A stretch of 64,000 bases of DNA from Paragonimus westermani. Lineage: Eukaryota > Platyhelminthes > Trematoda > Plagiorchiida > Troglotrematidae. Where the stretch lies: the NCBI GenBank assembly GCA_008508345.1, contig QNGE01003296.1, positions 24,007 to 88,006 of the forward strand, in the 5' to 3' direction. Made by a program: the position numbers and the translations under genes. Below the pieces are notes generated by a model, which saw nothing but the letters and a program-made list of their open reading frames with translations, was not told the DNA's origin and did no database searches. Shown piece after piece: positions 49,001 to 62,195 of this stretch; positions within the stretch are counted from its first letter, which is position 1, and each line of letters opens with the position of its first letter.

Positions 49001-50479
49001 CCAACATGCTCACTTGAGACATAGATAGGTACGTATCGTTAGTGAGTGGTGTATGTTTGTCGAGGAGAAATTGAGACCTTGACTACCACCTTCAAGAACG
49101 ATGACAGAAACTTTACGTTTCAGTAGAACAGCATTATTTGTCACAATTGAACAAGGTGCGTTTAGGATCGATGGCAAAGCTCGGTCAATACGCGCCACAT
49201 TTGGCGAAGTGGTGTTTCGTCCTCGTTCTACGCTCGTCGAACTAAGAAGTCATGTAATTCTGAAGAAAAACCAGAACCTTCTCATATCTCGCCCAATTTT
49301 TAAGATGAAAGACTGAATTTCGACGCATGCAAAATTAGAAAATACACATCTTTTTATGTATACGTCAGGTCACAGCGACTAGAACGTCGAGTACGTTTAA
49401 TAATCTAAGTTAGCCCTTTTTTTACCAAAGTGAACTCTAGTGCTTTAGAAAGGGGTTAGCCCGGAATTTTCTTGTGAAATTTTATGCATCGTTTACAAAC
49501 AACATTTATTTATGTGGAGACGAAGTTCAGAGCTTGAAGTCACACTCCTTGCATAGCAACCGTTGATCTAGAACTGGTTACTTACGATAACCCATTTTTA
49601 TGAGTCCGTTTAGCCGACAAACCTTGCTCATGAGTGGGTTCATCTCTAGGCAATATGCGCCTCAATTAGCAGGATAAGTGTTATGTAGTGTAATTCACAT
49701 TCTCATTATGTGTCTCTCAAATTTGAGCTCAACAAAAGTTCGACGGACTCATCTCGTTGCATCACCAAAAGCAAAAACGATATGCGGTCAGTAGGCTGTC
49801 GATTTAGATCATCTTATTAGTGTTGCAGCATCTCGACAGTTGAACTACATTTTGCTGGAATTGGGAATACAATCTGTCGTTCAAATCACTGAGCCACTTC
49901 CACTCCAACTAGTCATAATGTAACTCAAAACCATGCAGTATCAATGAGCGAATGTGTTTCGGTCCAATTTCTGCTAGTTGCTGGATAACGGTGAGCATAG
50001 GTTAGATGGAAGTAGTTGGACACGTCCATAAAGGATGATTCTGTATCATCTTTGAATTTCACAATTCCTTGTGGACTGAAATCTCTGTGTAGTTATGAGT
50101 TGACATAATTTTGCACCTTCAAGTTTTTCTCTTCAAAGTTTGTGGGTGTTTAATTGCGTGTACAGGGGATCATTTAGTATTATCATTGCATAAACCACCG
50201 GGGTATGTGAAAACCTCCGGTATCCCTGTGGTCACGAGATGGGTGTGCCTGCACTGATAGGTTGTCCAACCAGTCGAACGAATAATGTGAACTGTCTTCA
50301 GAAGTAGTCTCATCAGGTTGATAGCATAGAAGTGAATGAGAGTGCTAAGTGGCACTTTGTTTGGTGGTAATTAGCAAGGGACACATTCTTCTCTGGAAGT
50401 GATCAGCAATTTTAACATTGCGCATGGACAACTGTAGTTTGACCAATGTCTGTTGCTTCAGTCGTGTCTAATGTGTAAT
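46031..50479. other. No supported gene; one possible pol III promoter remnant
   Basis: At about 47115 the sequence gggttcgatccact matches a pol III B box almost perfectly, and an A-box-like tggcagtagtgc lies about 50 bases upstream. This could be another tRNA-derived repeat or a tRNA pseudogene. No cloverleaf could be drawn. The rest of the stretch has no recognised feature. Confidence 0.3.
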
Positions 50480-50690
50480 CAGTGAACAAGGGTTGTCTAT
50501 TGAATACCTGTCTAGAATTCTAGTCCAAGCCACGGGAAGCTTATGCGCTGCTGGCAAGCTGCAACGAAAGCGAAACTAGCACCTAGCGCTCTCTTCCGAC
50601 AGAGGCGACTAGATAGTCGATGGAAATGCAAAAGATGTAATCGAGTATGATTGCTATTCACTTATTATTATCCAGCGAAAATCCCCTGCT
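50480..50690 (+). repeat. tRNA-derived SINE, copy 4
   Basis: Contains attctagtccaagccacggg in the B-box position, acgaaagcgaaactagcacc, tagcgctctcttccgacaga and the 3' phrase gtatgattgctattcact. Each aligns with the same order of blocks in copies 1 and 6. The body is well preserved and the A-box side is eroded. Confidence 0.6.
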
Positions 50691-52734
50691 AATTATTTTG
50701 AACGTCTCACTCAGCCATTGAACACGGTTCAGGGCAAACTGCAAGGACACTTAGGATAACAGCTATGGATGTAGCTAGAAAGATGAGTTCATTTCGTCCC
50801 ATTTGAATTCGTTGAAACAAACTCTCAAAGGTGGGTTCTCAATAAACATTTCTTTATTAATTTAATCCCTGCTCAGCACATTCTTAAATTCGCCTTGTTG
50901 ATTCTTGTGTGTTATTTGTGCAGTAAGCTAGCTTCCTCTCAAGATTTATAACTGTTTCGCGGCCGTAAATGAAAGTAAGACACCCTTGACCTTCTGGTTA
51001 CTGTATGGCCACATTACTGGCTAAAAATCCGAGGTATTTTGGTTTCTATCAAAAGTAATGATTGTACTTTAACCAGTCACTTGAAAGTGGCCCAAAGAGA
51101 ACTGCCTAACGTTTATCGGTGACTCCGTTAAAATGTCTTAAACTCTTTCACTGGTCATTCCAGTAGTACCTCCGAAATATCCCAAGCAGAACGTTTGTGA
51201 TCTTGTAACTGTCTGTAATAACCACCAGTGATAAATGTGATAAACACGGGAAACAGCGCACTCTGCCTCCCAAACATTGTGGTGGTGGTGATGGTTAAGT
51301 GAGACTATGCCCCTTATCTTGTAATAAGTCAGTGAATGAATTTCCTTAGGTGCATTTCGTATGGTTCAACGTATAATGGGGAAATTGATGCCTCGACTCA
51401 ATTTTTGGACCACTGCGGATTCTACTGAATTCCGATCAAGATCATTGAAAAACTCATTTGTTCAAATAACCCCTCAGAAATTTCTTCGTTGTTGGCAATT
51501 TACTGGAGATGCCAGTGATCAGTTGGTGGGAACTTCAACCCTGCCCACAGTTTTCAATCGAGTTTCCTCTGCGGGTTATCAAGAGGCCTGGAAACGCCAA
51601 AATGGTCCATAATTCTGTGAATTCCACTTCATCATAGAGAGTGCTCTATCTTCGTGGCTTTCATTTTATTTCTGAGAGCTCACATATTACATGTGGTGTA
51701 AACAACCAGCATTTGCGATATGCCCACACAGCTGTGTTGCACTCATTTCTGAGCGATCCAAATGAAACAGTTGAAATGAATATATAGCAGTATTTACTAC
51801 TGATATATTCGGTTTTCACTTAAGGCTGTAACACAAGATGACCGTTACTTGCGTGGTTGGGAATCGAGGGGCGATTCTTATGGTCTGGTAACACAGTGGC
51901 GGATTGGCGGAAGTAAAGAAAAGTCGGCAACTGATCATCGAGAACGCAACTTCAGAGGATGTGCACAAGAAAAACACGAACGTGCAGATTGTCATCTTCC
52001 TGACCAATGTTCATCGACTGTTCATGTTTCGTGTCAACTTCTCAGCAGTTCATCTCTGTCGTTCGTACTACACCCGGTGTTCACGCACTAGCTTACAAAT
52101 GTTTCACAGTATATTAGTCAACGTTCGAGTACACCTCTATTGCTATACGTTTAGATCTGTTTCTGAACTGGTTTATTCAGCGTGACAGTGCAGACTAACG
52201 GCATTAATTTCTGCGTAACACGTCCGAAAAATTTGTGGATCGGGTTTTTGACAAGGATTTTTGTTGTCGAAGGAAAACAATAATCTGCTGTCAGAAGGTT
52301 TGAGATGCAGTTTCATAAAGCTATCACAGCTATCACATCATCGAAAGTTTTTTACTCTGTGATTGGAAATTCATGTGAGAATATCCCTGGGCATGTGCAA
52401 AGGCAACTTAGACGTACGTACACCTACGACTAGTTGGGTAAGGAACTGAATCATCAGCACAACGAAGAGGTTTTTACTTACTGACAAAATGTCGTCATTT
52501 ATACAACCATCGAACGTTTCTCTATGTTCAGTCGAAAAGCGATGCTAACTGTACACTGGTTATTATCATTTCCAGCTCTGAAGTACATGCATTTGTATCA
52601 CGGCTGGAACTGTTATTGTTCTGGATGATAGGCATTCACTAATTTGTACAGTAATAGGGAAGACCGGACTCATAATGAGGAAGAGGAACAAACTAACGAA
52701 CGGAAATAATCATATTTCATGAAACAGAAGAGAC
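50691..52734. other. No supported gene
   Basis: Frames at 51361-51612 and 51816-52185 are open but unrecognised. Nothing else is visible. Confidence 0.5.
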
Positions 52735-55250
52735 GGCAAGTTTGCGGATACAGGCTAGTAGTTTACTACGACACAGTGACATGTCAGACAGTATTCGAGA
52801 CCAGTGGCGTTGGCGGTCAAAACTATCCAACCAGGTAAATGGCGCCTACCAACGAAACAGTCAAGGCTTTCTTGGCCTGTTACCGCGTCACCACATGATC
52901 GCCTCGAGCTTTTTTTCAACCATTAGCAACCGCACCGGATAGTATGTGGCGTAGCAGACACCTTTTTGACGTACGCAGTATACGGTTCAACCATTGAAGA
53001 CTATGAATTTTCACTGCCTTGGTTGTCAGTCGCAAACTCTTACATTTCCCGAAAACATACTGAGGGACGGTCACGAAGTTTATAAAGTCAGCCGATTTGG
53101 TGCAGTTTATCTGGCGGGAACAACAGCGTTCGTGTGTCTAATGTGTATATACAGCTTCCGCACAAATGGACCAGGCCTCTGCTCAATACAGCGAAACTAA
53201 CTGAATAAGCGCGCTGTAAACTTCGGCTGGAGTCGAAAAATGGACGTTTTCGCGACGCCATAAATAATGCAGGTTGACGAAGGCACTATGTGTTTTCGTT
53301 ATCTTTAAAAACAGCTCTTCGATAATTCCGCAGGTTGACCAGATGAGTCGTTGAAGTAATCGACAATTTACGGCAACCTGTCGGCAATGAAGGGACAAGA
53401 TCAGTGCCTGCCCAATCTTGCAAAAACACCACACTTTGAAAACGCTAACTGCTTACTGCAGAGACTAGCCATATAATTTGACAGATTTTGCATGGCCTGC
53501 ATTTTCTCCGCGGAAGAACCACACATAGCAATTTTCTTCCCATACTCAACAACAGTAAACCTACTACCTGAGAGAAGCTCCACTGCAGCATACTCGGAAC
53601 GCGTGAGTGCTCCCTTCAGGGTATCGCATCTCACCTATCAAGTGTCAGTGAGAGTGCAGAACGCTCTGAACAACTGTGCGGTTTGCAGTCGGAGTGGGCA
53701 TTCAAATATTTTGACAAATTAACGTAGTCCACTGGAACACTTCTGTGATTAATACAGCCCTAGAGAGCCTGTTGGGCAACCAAGCCAAAATCAGATTTTA
53801 AGTTAAAAATTACCGAGAACAAGAGTGATGGCAATCCAATGTCTGTTGTAAGGTGAGGATATAAACGACACCCCCGTAACCAGGCCGGAAACTTGTCTGT
53901 CCTTTTCTGAGAGTTATAAGTTTTTTTCAGAAGCCGCCGTATCATGATATCCTTGAGTTTATCGGATGTGATTCAGACGGGGTTGATGCTCGACTGTCGC
54001 ATAGTGCCCCAGTAAATTTTGGGAATTTGATAACGACTGTTTAAACGCACCAGTCATGAGACGCCTTCTCACTCTCACAAGGAAAACTCAGGTCTGCGGT
54101 TATTTCAGACAAAAGTATTTCACGCACGTCTCTGAAAAGTTCTGGGGGAAGAATGTTAGGGCTCTGAGCCCTATTGCGTTTTCATACTTTAAGCTACTAA
54201 GCCACTTCGGATTCCGACGCGAGATCACCAGGAATTTCATAACTGACTATAGTGTCTTCTAAATCCACAACCGAAATGAGCCGGCCTAGGCCGATTTAAC
54301 TGTTTCTCAACGTGGTCGACTCGTTACTCAGGGTGGTAAATTGCTTAGCAATACTCCTCACACGGTCTCATTGACATCGTACCGACGGCCAGCACAGCCA
54401 CGAATCACGGAGAAATGGGCGCCCAGCTGTTTCTTGATAAAAAGACTCTTTCCATCTTTTTGGCTCGCTAGGAAAAGTAAGCTTTACGATCCTCACCTAG
54501 ACTCTTCGTGAATTTGCGTTCTAATTCACGGCGATCTTTATGATTTTCGGAGTCTAGTGGAGCAGTCAAAATTTGCTCACAAGATGTGCTGAAGCAGCAG
54601 AAGTCTACTTTTGTCGTCTCACCAGTGCTGCCTTGGAACGGGCCTGTTCGCAAAAGTTTCGTACAACTGTTGACATCTTTACACAATGTTAGCTCGCACC
54701 ATTCCACGTTTATGGCCAGGGCAGTTTATTTGTTATTTTCGCTGGGTACGCATTACGTTTGTCCTCGTTGATCAGTTTACAACTCAGCGTTTTATGTTTG
54801 CGTGAGGGCGCTCCCTAATTAAACAGTAAAATGAAGCGGGTGCGAACAACGGCATGATTTGAGAATAGGTGGTTGTTGCAAATTAGACAACAACCTTTAA
54901 TGGGGTTGATTCACGGATAAACGACGGCGATATGATCAATTCGCATTCACGGTCGGATCGGTGTGTCACACGACACATTGTCACCTTCAATGCCGAAATG
55001 CACCTCTTGACATGTAAGGTCTGCGCGACGCGCATAATTATAACGACCAACCTTTACTGTCAGCGTACCTTGCCAGAACGCCCAACATGCATTCCACCTC
55101 CTTTTCTTCCGGATCAGTTTGCCATCTCAGTTTCTGGTTGGTCAAATGGAAGACGGCTACCACGGAATGACTGGTCGCAAACAAAAGACACTAACCAAAG
55201 TTGTGTATTATGATTGAACGCCGACAAATCCAGTGAATCATTCTGAAATC
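52735..55250 (-). mobile_element. Decayed RTE-type LINE, minus strand
   Basis: Reading from 55250 downward, LINE ORF2-like blocks appear in correct order but in shifting frames. A weak endonuclease-end match lies near 55150. The linker RRELERKFTKSLGEDRKAYF lies near 54520, and DHVEKQLNRPRP near 54330. The reverse transcriptase block RTDKFPAWLRGC through FSVIFNLKSDFGLVAQQAL lies at 53910-53760. The catalytic region reads VEYGKKIAMCGSSAEKMQAM near 53550, followed by AFSKCGVF. SAFVNLHYLWRRENVHFST is near 53250. AEAWSICAEAV, LQWLNRILRTSKRCLLRH and LSDMSLCRSKLLACIRKLA close the frame near 52740. The Y-A-D-D catalytic motif is destroyed (YGKK). This is an old dead copy. The 5' boundary is uncertain. 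Confidence 0.8.
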
Positions 55251-57004
55251 ACTTCACCTAAAAATCTATCCGGATGTTCAAATCGAGGTAAAATAAGGTG
55301 CGCAGAGCAGAACGACTCAGGTGTGTGAATATACGGCTCTTATCGGGCTATGAACTAGTCCATCATCTTTACGCTTAAAGCGAGACGCGACAAATGTTGT
55401 TGCAACCGGCTGAATGAAACAGATGGATCCGTATGCCTTCCTACAAATTTCCGCTAAGGAATAATGGTAGCTATTCTGAGTGATACGTCACTAAACAGAG
55501 ACCATGAGTTTTGTGCAAATGCAACTGAACCCCGCAGAAAATATTTCAACATAAAATGATACATGGATGGTCAAGTATTTCCATTGCTAAGAGTAGAGCG
55601 ATACGCTCATGTGAACATGGCTATCCCCATCCGGTTTGTTCTCAGAGGCAGCTCAGAAGCCGACATTAACGGCTGCTAGGCTCAATCAGCAATTTACTCA
55701 TCTTCCTAACAGAGTTGAGTACTGACCGCCAGGCATGACAAGAATACATGGCTTATACTGTCAAATTCATATCACCTCAACAACCAATACGTTGTAATCT
55801 GTCAGTTAGACATATTTTTACCAAGTTCTTCACTGTTACTTGTTCGTAACACAGACTTTAACCATAGGGAAGACTTGGCTCTGTGATATGGTGCTATCTT
55901 ATAACTTAGTGGTCCCGTACGTTCATACTACCAGTTTAAATGAATTTGCAGTTGTTTCACGAGGTTGCTTAAGACAGGTCCGTATTACGCCGATGATTCT
56001 TTTTCTTGCAGTGTTTGTTACATGTATCAGATTTATAAGCTTTTGGGAAACAAAATTCATTTTTTAAATTGTATTCAGATTTTACTATCACACTCCACAG
56101 TGTCAGTCGCAACACAGCTTCAAATCTGGTGCATCGAATATCTGGGTTTAGCTGGGAGTGATCGGTCAATAGCTTTTGTGAATTGTAGACACACCTGAGT
56201 TCACCCGTTGTGAAGCACATTCAGGTGTAAACGTAGACGTCGCAAAAAGTCAGCTGGATACATCAGATCACGAGCATTTCAAGGAAATTGCCGAATCTAC
56301 TTTTTCGAAGTACAATAAATGGTTCATCCATTCACAAGTAGATGGTCTTATGCAAAGATCCACAGCAGCAAAGTTCGGTCTGACTCTGTGTCTCGTCCTC
56401 CGCTCCCCATTTAGTGCGTACGACCCTTCGAGTAAACGTATCTTCTGAGAACTAGTGAACTGCATTTTTTTCAATAAATTTTAATGTTTTTACGTTATTT
56501 CTACACTTATATCCATTTATACCAGAACGTAGGGACTGAGTCCAGGGAGCGTCGTGAGTGAATGCACACTGTCTTTTTCATTGTATTCAACTGTACTGAG
56601 CCAAACTTTCTCAAGTAGACGTGATAAGCTGAAGTGATGTGTGACAGGTTGAAGAGGAAAGCGTGCCATGCAAGTTCGCCTTCAAATGCAACATCCTGGC
56701 GTAATTATATACAAAAATATCAATTACCACAGATCAAAAAATCACGGTAAGGAATTTTCTGCGTTTTGTTTGTATGCACTAAACAAAGCGTTCCGAATCA
56801 AACCAGATTTTGCGAATACCATTATGAACATGATTGTAGTAAGATGATGAGCCTAGACAGTAAGCAATTATCACTTGCCTCGTCGATGTAGCAACGCCAG
56901 ACGTGTTTTACGAAAGACCGCTTCTTCCAAGTGGTTACGAAAGGATTAGTCAACCAATCCGTTCAATGCATTCTTTTTAGGGCTAATGTGTTAACAAAAA
57001 TTCC
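55251..57004. other. No supported gene
   Basis: A + strand frame near 55880-55970 (TTSLNEFAVVSRG) faintly recalls the S-x-x-L-x-V strand of a CUB B-half but has no supporting motif. Nothing else is recognised. Confidence 0.4.
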
Positions 57005-57305
57005 TTTCTAGTTGAGGATCACTCATATTTGATTGTAGCTGTTACATCCAGACGGAAGTTTCAGTCAGTCTGTTTCGAAAAAGATTAGTAGTTTTCAATA
57101 TTGCTCTTGTTACCGCTTGTCACTAGTACATATCCTTGTCAAGGCCGGGATTTGAACTCCTGCCACGCATTCGTGAAACAACCCTGTTGACCATTGTGCC
57201 ATTAATTAAGCTTCAGGCGCGATTGACTCATCACGTGAATCGGTCAGCCACTTTCGCTTGTGAGCATTGATCATTTCGCCCGGTCGTCTTGAGAGGAGAC
57301 AGAGT
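57005..57305 (-). repeat. tRNA-derived SINE, copy 5, minus strand
   Basis: On the minus strand this reads accgggcgaaatgatcaatg, tcacaagcgaaagtggctga, ttaatggcacaatggtcaac (A-box region), gtggcaggagttcaaatccc (B box, close to G-G-T-T-C-A-A-A-T-C-C) and gcggtaacaagagcaa. It matches copy 1 from the 5' extension to the body, so it confirms that the upstream 100 bases belong to the family. It has one of the best preserved pol III promoters in the window. Confidence 0.75.
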
Positions 57306-59059
57306 GAATATCCTGTTAACTCCAGTCGATTACCTCACGATTAGGACTACCAGGAGAGATCAAAATCTCTGCTAGGCCCTATTTTAGATCACTGTAGTGG
57401 GAGATTTTGGAGAATTCAACAGACAGAAAATATGCCAAGATATCCATGAAACGCAGTCACATACAAGAAACCGTAATTGCTTCAAATATTCCAGCTCAGT
57501 GAGGGTGATAACCTTGCCAGTTATTGAATATTGTGCATCTCTGAGAAGTTAGCAACCTTCAGGAGTGCCGGTATCATGACATATACGAACGGAAGAGAAG
57601 CGAATGCTTGAATTGGGTCCAAGAGTGCGACAAAATTCTTAATGCTCTAATATGGTAGGTAAATCATGGATTTTACTTTACATTTGGCTTACGATAGCCG
57701 TACATTTAGCAGCTGAGCGAGGTGATGTAAATTGAGTGACTGTATATGTTCCATTGTAGCCGGTAAAGTGCTCATGCTCATTCGTGCGGAACCAGATGCT
57801 GCGACGGATATGGAACTCAAACGTAACACTAAGCAACGTCAAAAACTGCGGAAGCAACAACATCGTAAACAACACTGTCTAACTTAACATCATTAATCTT
57901 CATGATGTAACTGTCATCGCTATCCGAAAACAATCACTGGATAAGTGTTTGGAGGATTAGGAACATCATGTGACTTGTTTCTGGCATTTCGCGTGCAAGG
58001 GAACTTGTTCGAGCTAAAGGTGAATCTTCCAAAGTCGTTTTGAATACATTAACCTTACTGTGACAAACAAAAACCAGAGAACAATTAGGAACGTCCGGGA
58101 GTCGTGTTAGCATTTCTTCTACGATAAGGATTGCCTTTGTTAGATTCTTCCACAACACTGCTTGTGAGTTGCGTGGATTCGATTGTGCAGATGGTCTTTA
58201 ACACATTTGTGGTTATGGCTTTTTCCTGAATTAATCGCCTGAGGGATGCCCCAAGGTTAACACTGGCACAAAAAGCGCGGTCGCCTTCGATGTAACGTTG
58301 AAAGGCTACCCGAAACAAATCCACTATCAGCTTCGTCAACCGATTATATTGAACACACCTGTTGTCAAGAGTATCATACACAATCACTATAGTGACAATG
58401 GACAGTGTACTCAGTAGGTCCCACTCTTAATGGTGCCGCATCAGATTTTTCCGAAGTTCCTCCCGAAACTTCCACAATGTCGTTGTCGACGGGCCCTTTT
58501 CAAGGTATCATTGCTGACGAAATTTTTGGTGTCAATATATTACTCCATATTTGGGTCAAAGATGTCGAAAGGTCTGAATTGTTGAAATGCCTTTGGCAGG
58601 AAATGTTACTGCCCACAGGCGGCCAGAAGATTATTCATATCATGAATTAAGTAGTCTGGTGGTATATCTGGAAGAAGACCGGGGTATAACGTCTGCTTTG
58701 TATGCCCCAGTGTGGTTTGGGAAAGATTTTCTGGTAGTCCCAGGGCTAACTCTGAAACTGGTGAATTTAACTGTTTTATCTATCCTGACAACCTGTTTTG
58801 CGTAAACGCTGGTGGTTTCACTAAGACTTCTCATCTCGTATTCGAAATAGATTAGAAACTACTTCTCATTATTGACTGGTCAGCTATAGAAGAAGAACAG
58901 TGTGTCGACTGAAGCTGCCGGATTGAGACTCACTGAAATCCTAGCTCCAGTCATACATTTGGACAACTCTGCACATAACATTACTAACATAAACAAAGTT
59001 TGCTAAATCCATAGTTCAGTCAAGAACAACGTAAGTAACGCCTGCAAACAAATGTGGCT
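57306..59059. other. No supported gene; one protein-like frame
   Basis: A + strand frame at 58405-58650 (DFSEVPPETSTMSLST, FGVNILLHIWVKDVERSELL) and an overlapping-frame continuation to 58805 look protein-like but match no family I know. Minus-strand frames at 57934-58387 are likewise unrecognised. None has a convincing pair of splice sites. Confidence 0.35.
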
Positions 59060-59300
59060 GTGGTGTCACACATGATCATGCAGTTACGTATAATGTGGAA
59101 CTAAGGGCACAATAGTCAACATGGTTGCCTCATGAAAGCGTGACCGGAGTTCTAGTCCCGGCCGTGGCAAAGATGTGTACTATTGACGGGCGGTAACGAG
59201 AGCGAAACTCGTATCTAGTGCCTCTTTCCTAGTGGGACTCTATAAAACTCAATGAGACTGCGACAGCTGTGAATGGTATTTGATTTGTATCAAACAAATA
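59060..59300 (+). repeat. tRNA-derived SINE, copy 6
   Basis: Contains gggcacaatagtcaacatgg (A-box side), tgcctcatgaaagcgtgacc and ggagttctagtcccggccgt (B box), then gtaacgagagcgaaactcgt and gcctctttcctagtgggac. The 3' part ends with gtgaatggtatttga. It is nearly collinear with copy 1 over about 190 bases and together they define the family. The upstream extension is only partly recognisable here. Confidence 0.75.
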
Positions 59301-61734
59301 ACTCACTACCTACCAGTGAACAAGTTATAACATTTAAATAGTCGGAAATTAGTGTTTTTGTGTACGCAGATGTGCAAAATTAAACCTTCGAACAATTTCA
59401 CACTCCCCTAACCGTGTTATCCAAGGAAGCATACCGTCCTTGCAGAAAGGTGATGTTTTGTATTCAACTTCGAACATTTTTTGCGTCTCATCGTTATCAA
59501 CGCGCAAACGAAATGTGTTGACCTTGTCTTGTATAGGTTACTCAGATGTTGTATCCTTTTTATGTGTTCCCCATCTGGTGTTCAGAGTCAAGGTAATTTG
59601 GCCACATGTTCATAACCTCAATAAACGAATTTCTTCGTGGACTCAAGCACTTGATGGATTCGTGTCTGGCGGTTTCTAAACAGCGCTTTTTGCAAAGCGA
59701 TCCTCAACCCAAGGGAACCTCAAAACCATTGCAAAGTTCTCTTGATTTTTGAGTGAACCGTATCTGTTAAGATCACATTCAAGAGGGGATGTATTCTCAA
59801 TCCGTACACCTCGATCTATCGTTTTGTGATTGGTTAATTTCTAGTACAGGGTTTTGACAAGATAAGCAGCTTACATTAACAGCAAGGGGTGCGTAATTCA
59901 GGTTAGAGTCCTTGGGTAAGGGCTTTGTCAGACAAGTTGTAGAAGCTACCCACTAGGGGGCAACTGACTTTCGTTATCGTTGTTGAGTCGGAACAGTGCA
60001 CATGAACGAACTAGTAACTACCCACAACACGGACAGGTCACCCTAAGTTACATTCAAGTGCAGATGCAATTTGACAGCTGAGTATGCGTTGCAAAGTGGT
60101 TAAACTTCTTGCTTAACAGTCAAAACAGTACGGTCACTTTAACATAAGTCTGAACATAGGTTGAACGCTTACCTTGTCAATGTTCGTTGGAATAACGTAG
60201 GGAACAATCAGCTTGCCCAACGCAGAAATCCCGGCATAGTGGTTTACGGGAATGGAACCAATGTACTTCTGAGTGACATAGAAAAATACAGTTTTTTATA
60301 AGTGCAACAACCGGATTGTCTTTAGAAGCCTACTTCCACTTCCACTTCTACTCCTTAGGCAGCAGTGAGCAGATTAGGCGACAGTGTGTGTGTGTGTGTG
60401 AGTAACGAGGGAAAATTGTATCACTTACATTTTCCGCTCTCGCGCTAGTTGCTAATGACCACCTGACATGATATAGAACAGGTCTGTGGGAGCTCAGCAC
60501 GCACAAACTTAGCTATTGAACCTCATACGATTGAAAACTGCATGGTGCTTAACTGGGTATATACCATTTCAATTAGTGCTAACAAGTTTCTGTCATCCGA
60601 CTATGTTAGGTCGCTGGCTTATTACGAAACGATTCCCACCAAAGTGTGAATTTGATGTATTTTTCGGTGTTATCCGAAACGGTTCCTGTTCATTGGGATT
60701 TGTGTGTATTCCGGACTGATCGCTACTTTCACATAGAGAACTAGGCTATGAGGCCACTGATCGTGGTAAGCATGCGGTCATCACGTTTTGCCCCCATCAT
60801 TTTGCTGTGCAATCATTCAAACTGATATGGAAACCAATACATCTAATGAGCATATCTATATAACAGGCTCTAAGCTACTTCGACTAGCAATGAATTTATT
60901 ACGGTGGACAACAATCTTAGATTAAACAAGAGTAAATTTCTCCCCCATCAAAATTGAGGAGTTTATATAGTTTTCTTCTATGGACTTGGAAAACCAACCC
61001 AAATCTATCATGCTACTCACTCCAATTAACTGAAACACTTATAATGAAAACAGTGCACACAGCCTTTCCCTACCGAAGCATGCACTATTCAAAAATGATC
61101 ATGCCACACACATATCAACCATTTATCTTAAATATGAAGTGAGTTGGCGAATGTCTTTGTAAATTTTGCCTTCAAATAATTATCTTTGTAGAGTACTTGA
61201 CGAGAAATTTTATTTATGATATTGTAGACCATACTGGAGGGAAAGACGGTCATGTCTGTTCTACGAAGATCACTCATAAAATTATTCACATTGCCAACTG
61301 GAAAGGTATGATGGGGAAGAATCACTATTGGACGAAATGACCAGAATTTATTTGGTACTGATCGTCTCATTCGGACCCAAGAGCAGCACAAAACGGTGGG
61401 TTATTTCAACTCCACCGGGCGGGTTTTCAGGCTGCGGATCAGGGAACAGCGTTCCATGTGACGGTTGAGTGCGAAGTAAGCAGGGTTCTCCTTGGGAATA
61501 AGTTGTTGCAGACAACCAGCGGTAGCACTGTCAGAGGGCGGTGGATTCACGGTTCGTTACCTGGTCTTCTAGAAAGCATTACATGAGGTCTTCGAATATA
61601 CTACAACGTTTTCCCTTCACAAAGGAATTTTGGGTGCCCGCAGTGAGTGCACTTGGTTACCAGAACAACGTGCCTTATGGAGTACGAGCATCTCCCATGG
61701 ACAAATACCAAGGAAGTCCTAACACTCAACCTGA
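59301..61734. other. No supported gene
   Basis: A frame at 59437-59592 has plausible AG and GT ends but a phase that does not fit the CUB gene. A minus-strand frame at 61128-61391 is unrecognised. A short GT repeat lies at 60384-60400. Confidence 0.45.
60384..60400. repeat. GT dinucleotide microsatellite
   Basis: Eight and a half uninterrupted GT units. This is the only clear dinucleotide microsatellite noticed in the window. Confidence 0.95.
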
Positions 61735-61941
61735 CGATCATCAGCTCCAACGGATTTTCATGGTGTGCGGGGTACCTTGAAAAGCACACCGAAACAGGAA
61801 GAAAGCTTCGCAACAGCCGCTTCGGTCCTGGAACGCCTGACTGGCCAGCTCTATTACATCAGAGCCGACTTCCTTGGTAAACCCCTGAACTGGTGTGCTG
61901 CTGCCGTCGCAACCTCATTCATGGTCCATTGGGCATCCTAG
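61735..61941 (+). CDS. Coding-like block, unrecognised
   Basis: A frame of 68 codons from after a TGA at 61732 to a TAG at 61939-61941, in a GC-richer stretch. The composition is strongly protein-like: TPKQEESFATAASVLERLTG, then QLYYIRADFLGKPLNWCAAA and a short hydrophobic end. An AG (gatcatcag) precedes it. The overlapping frames are also open, so the region may descend from coding sequence with frameshifts. I do not recognise the family. The following 250 bases are also GC-rich and end near an AATAAA at 62196, so this could be the 3' end of a gene or of an unidentified retroelement. Confidence 0.35.
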   Translation, partial: RSSAPTDFHGVRGTLKSTPKQEESFATAASVLERLTGQLYYIRADFLGKPLNWCAAAVATSFMVHWAS

Positions 61942-62195
61942 ATGGGTAGAATCCATTCGAAGGGTGTATAAACCGAATTACTACCAGTCCTTTAAGACTG
62001 CGAATTCCGTGCGCTGCTCGGTGGGTGGAGCCTCCTAAGCCAGCCGTTCTGTTCAGCCTGGGCAACGGGGAAGTATTGTGCCCCCAGAAGTATGAACGTA
62101 AACGTATACTGATGGTGAATTTTGTCTTGTCTACTTACCGTTACTGCGGCTGAGTTAGTGCTGGCTGGCTTTACCCTCATGTCACATTATGTTGA

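Noticed and set aside
55840..56067. TTSLNEFAVVSRG, similar to the SELVVVSYG strand of exon B2
   Set aside because: An isolated short match without D-G, cysteine, I-P or closing strand. The nearby GT is a poor donor.
59437..59592. Splice-bounded frame with NIFCVSSLSTRKRNVLTL, resembling a CUB first half
   Set aside because: The tryptophan and opening cysteine are missing and the acceptor phase (0) does not fit the phase-1 entry of the CUB A exons.
60620..60719. CEFDVFFGV followed by NGSC, resembling a CUB second half
   Set aside because: The frame ends within 15 residues, and no acceptor, hydrophobic strand or closing motif is present.
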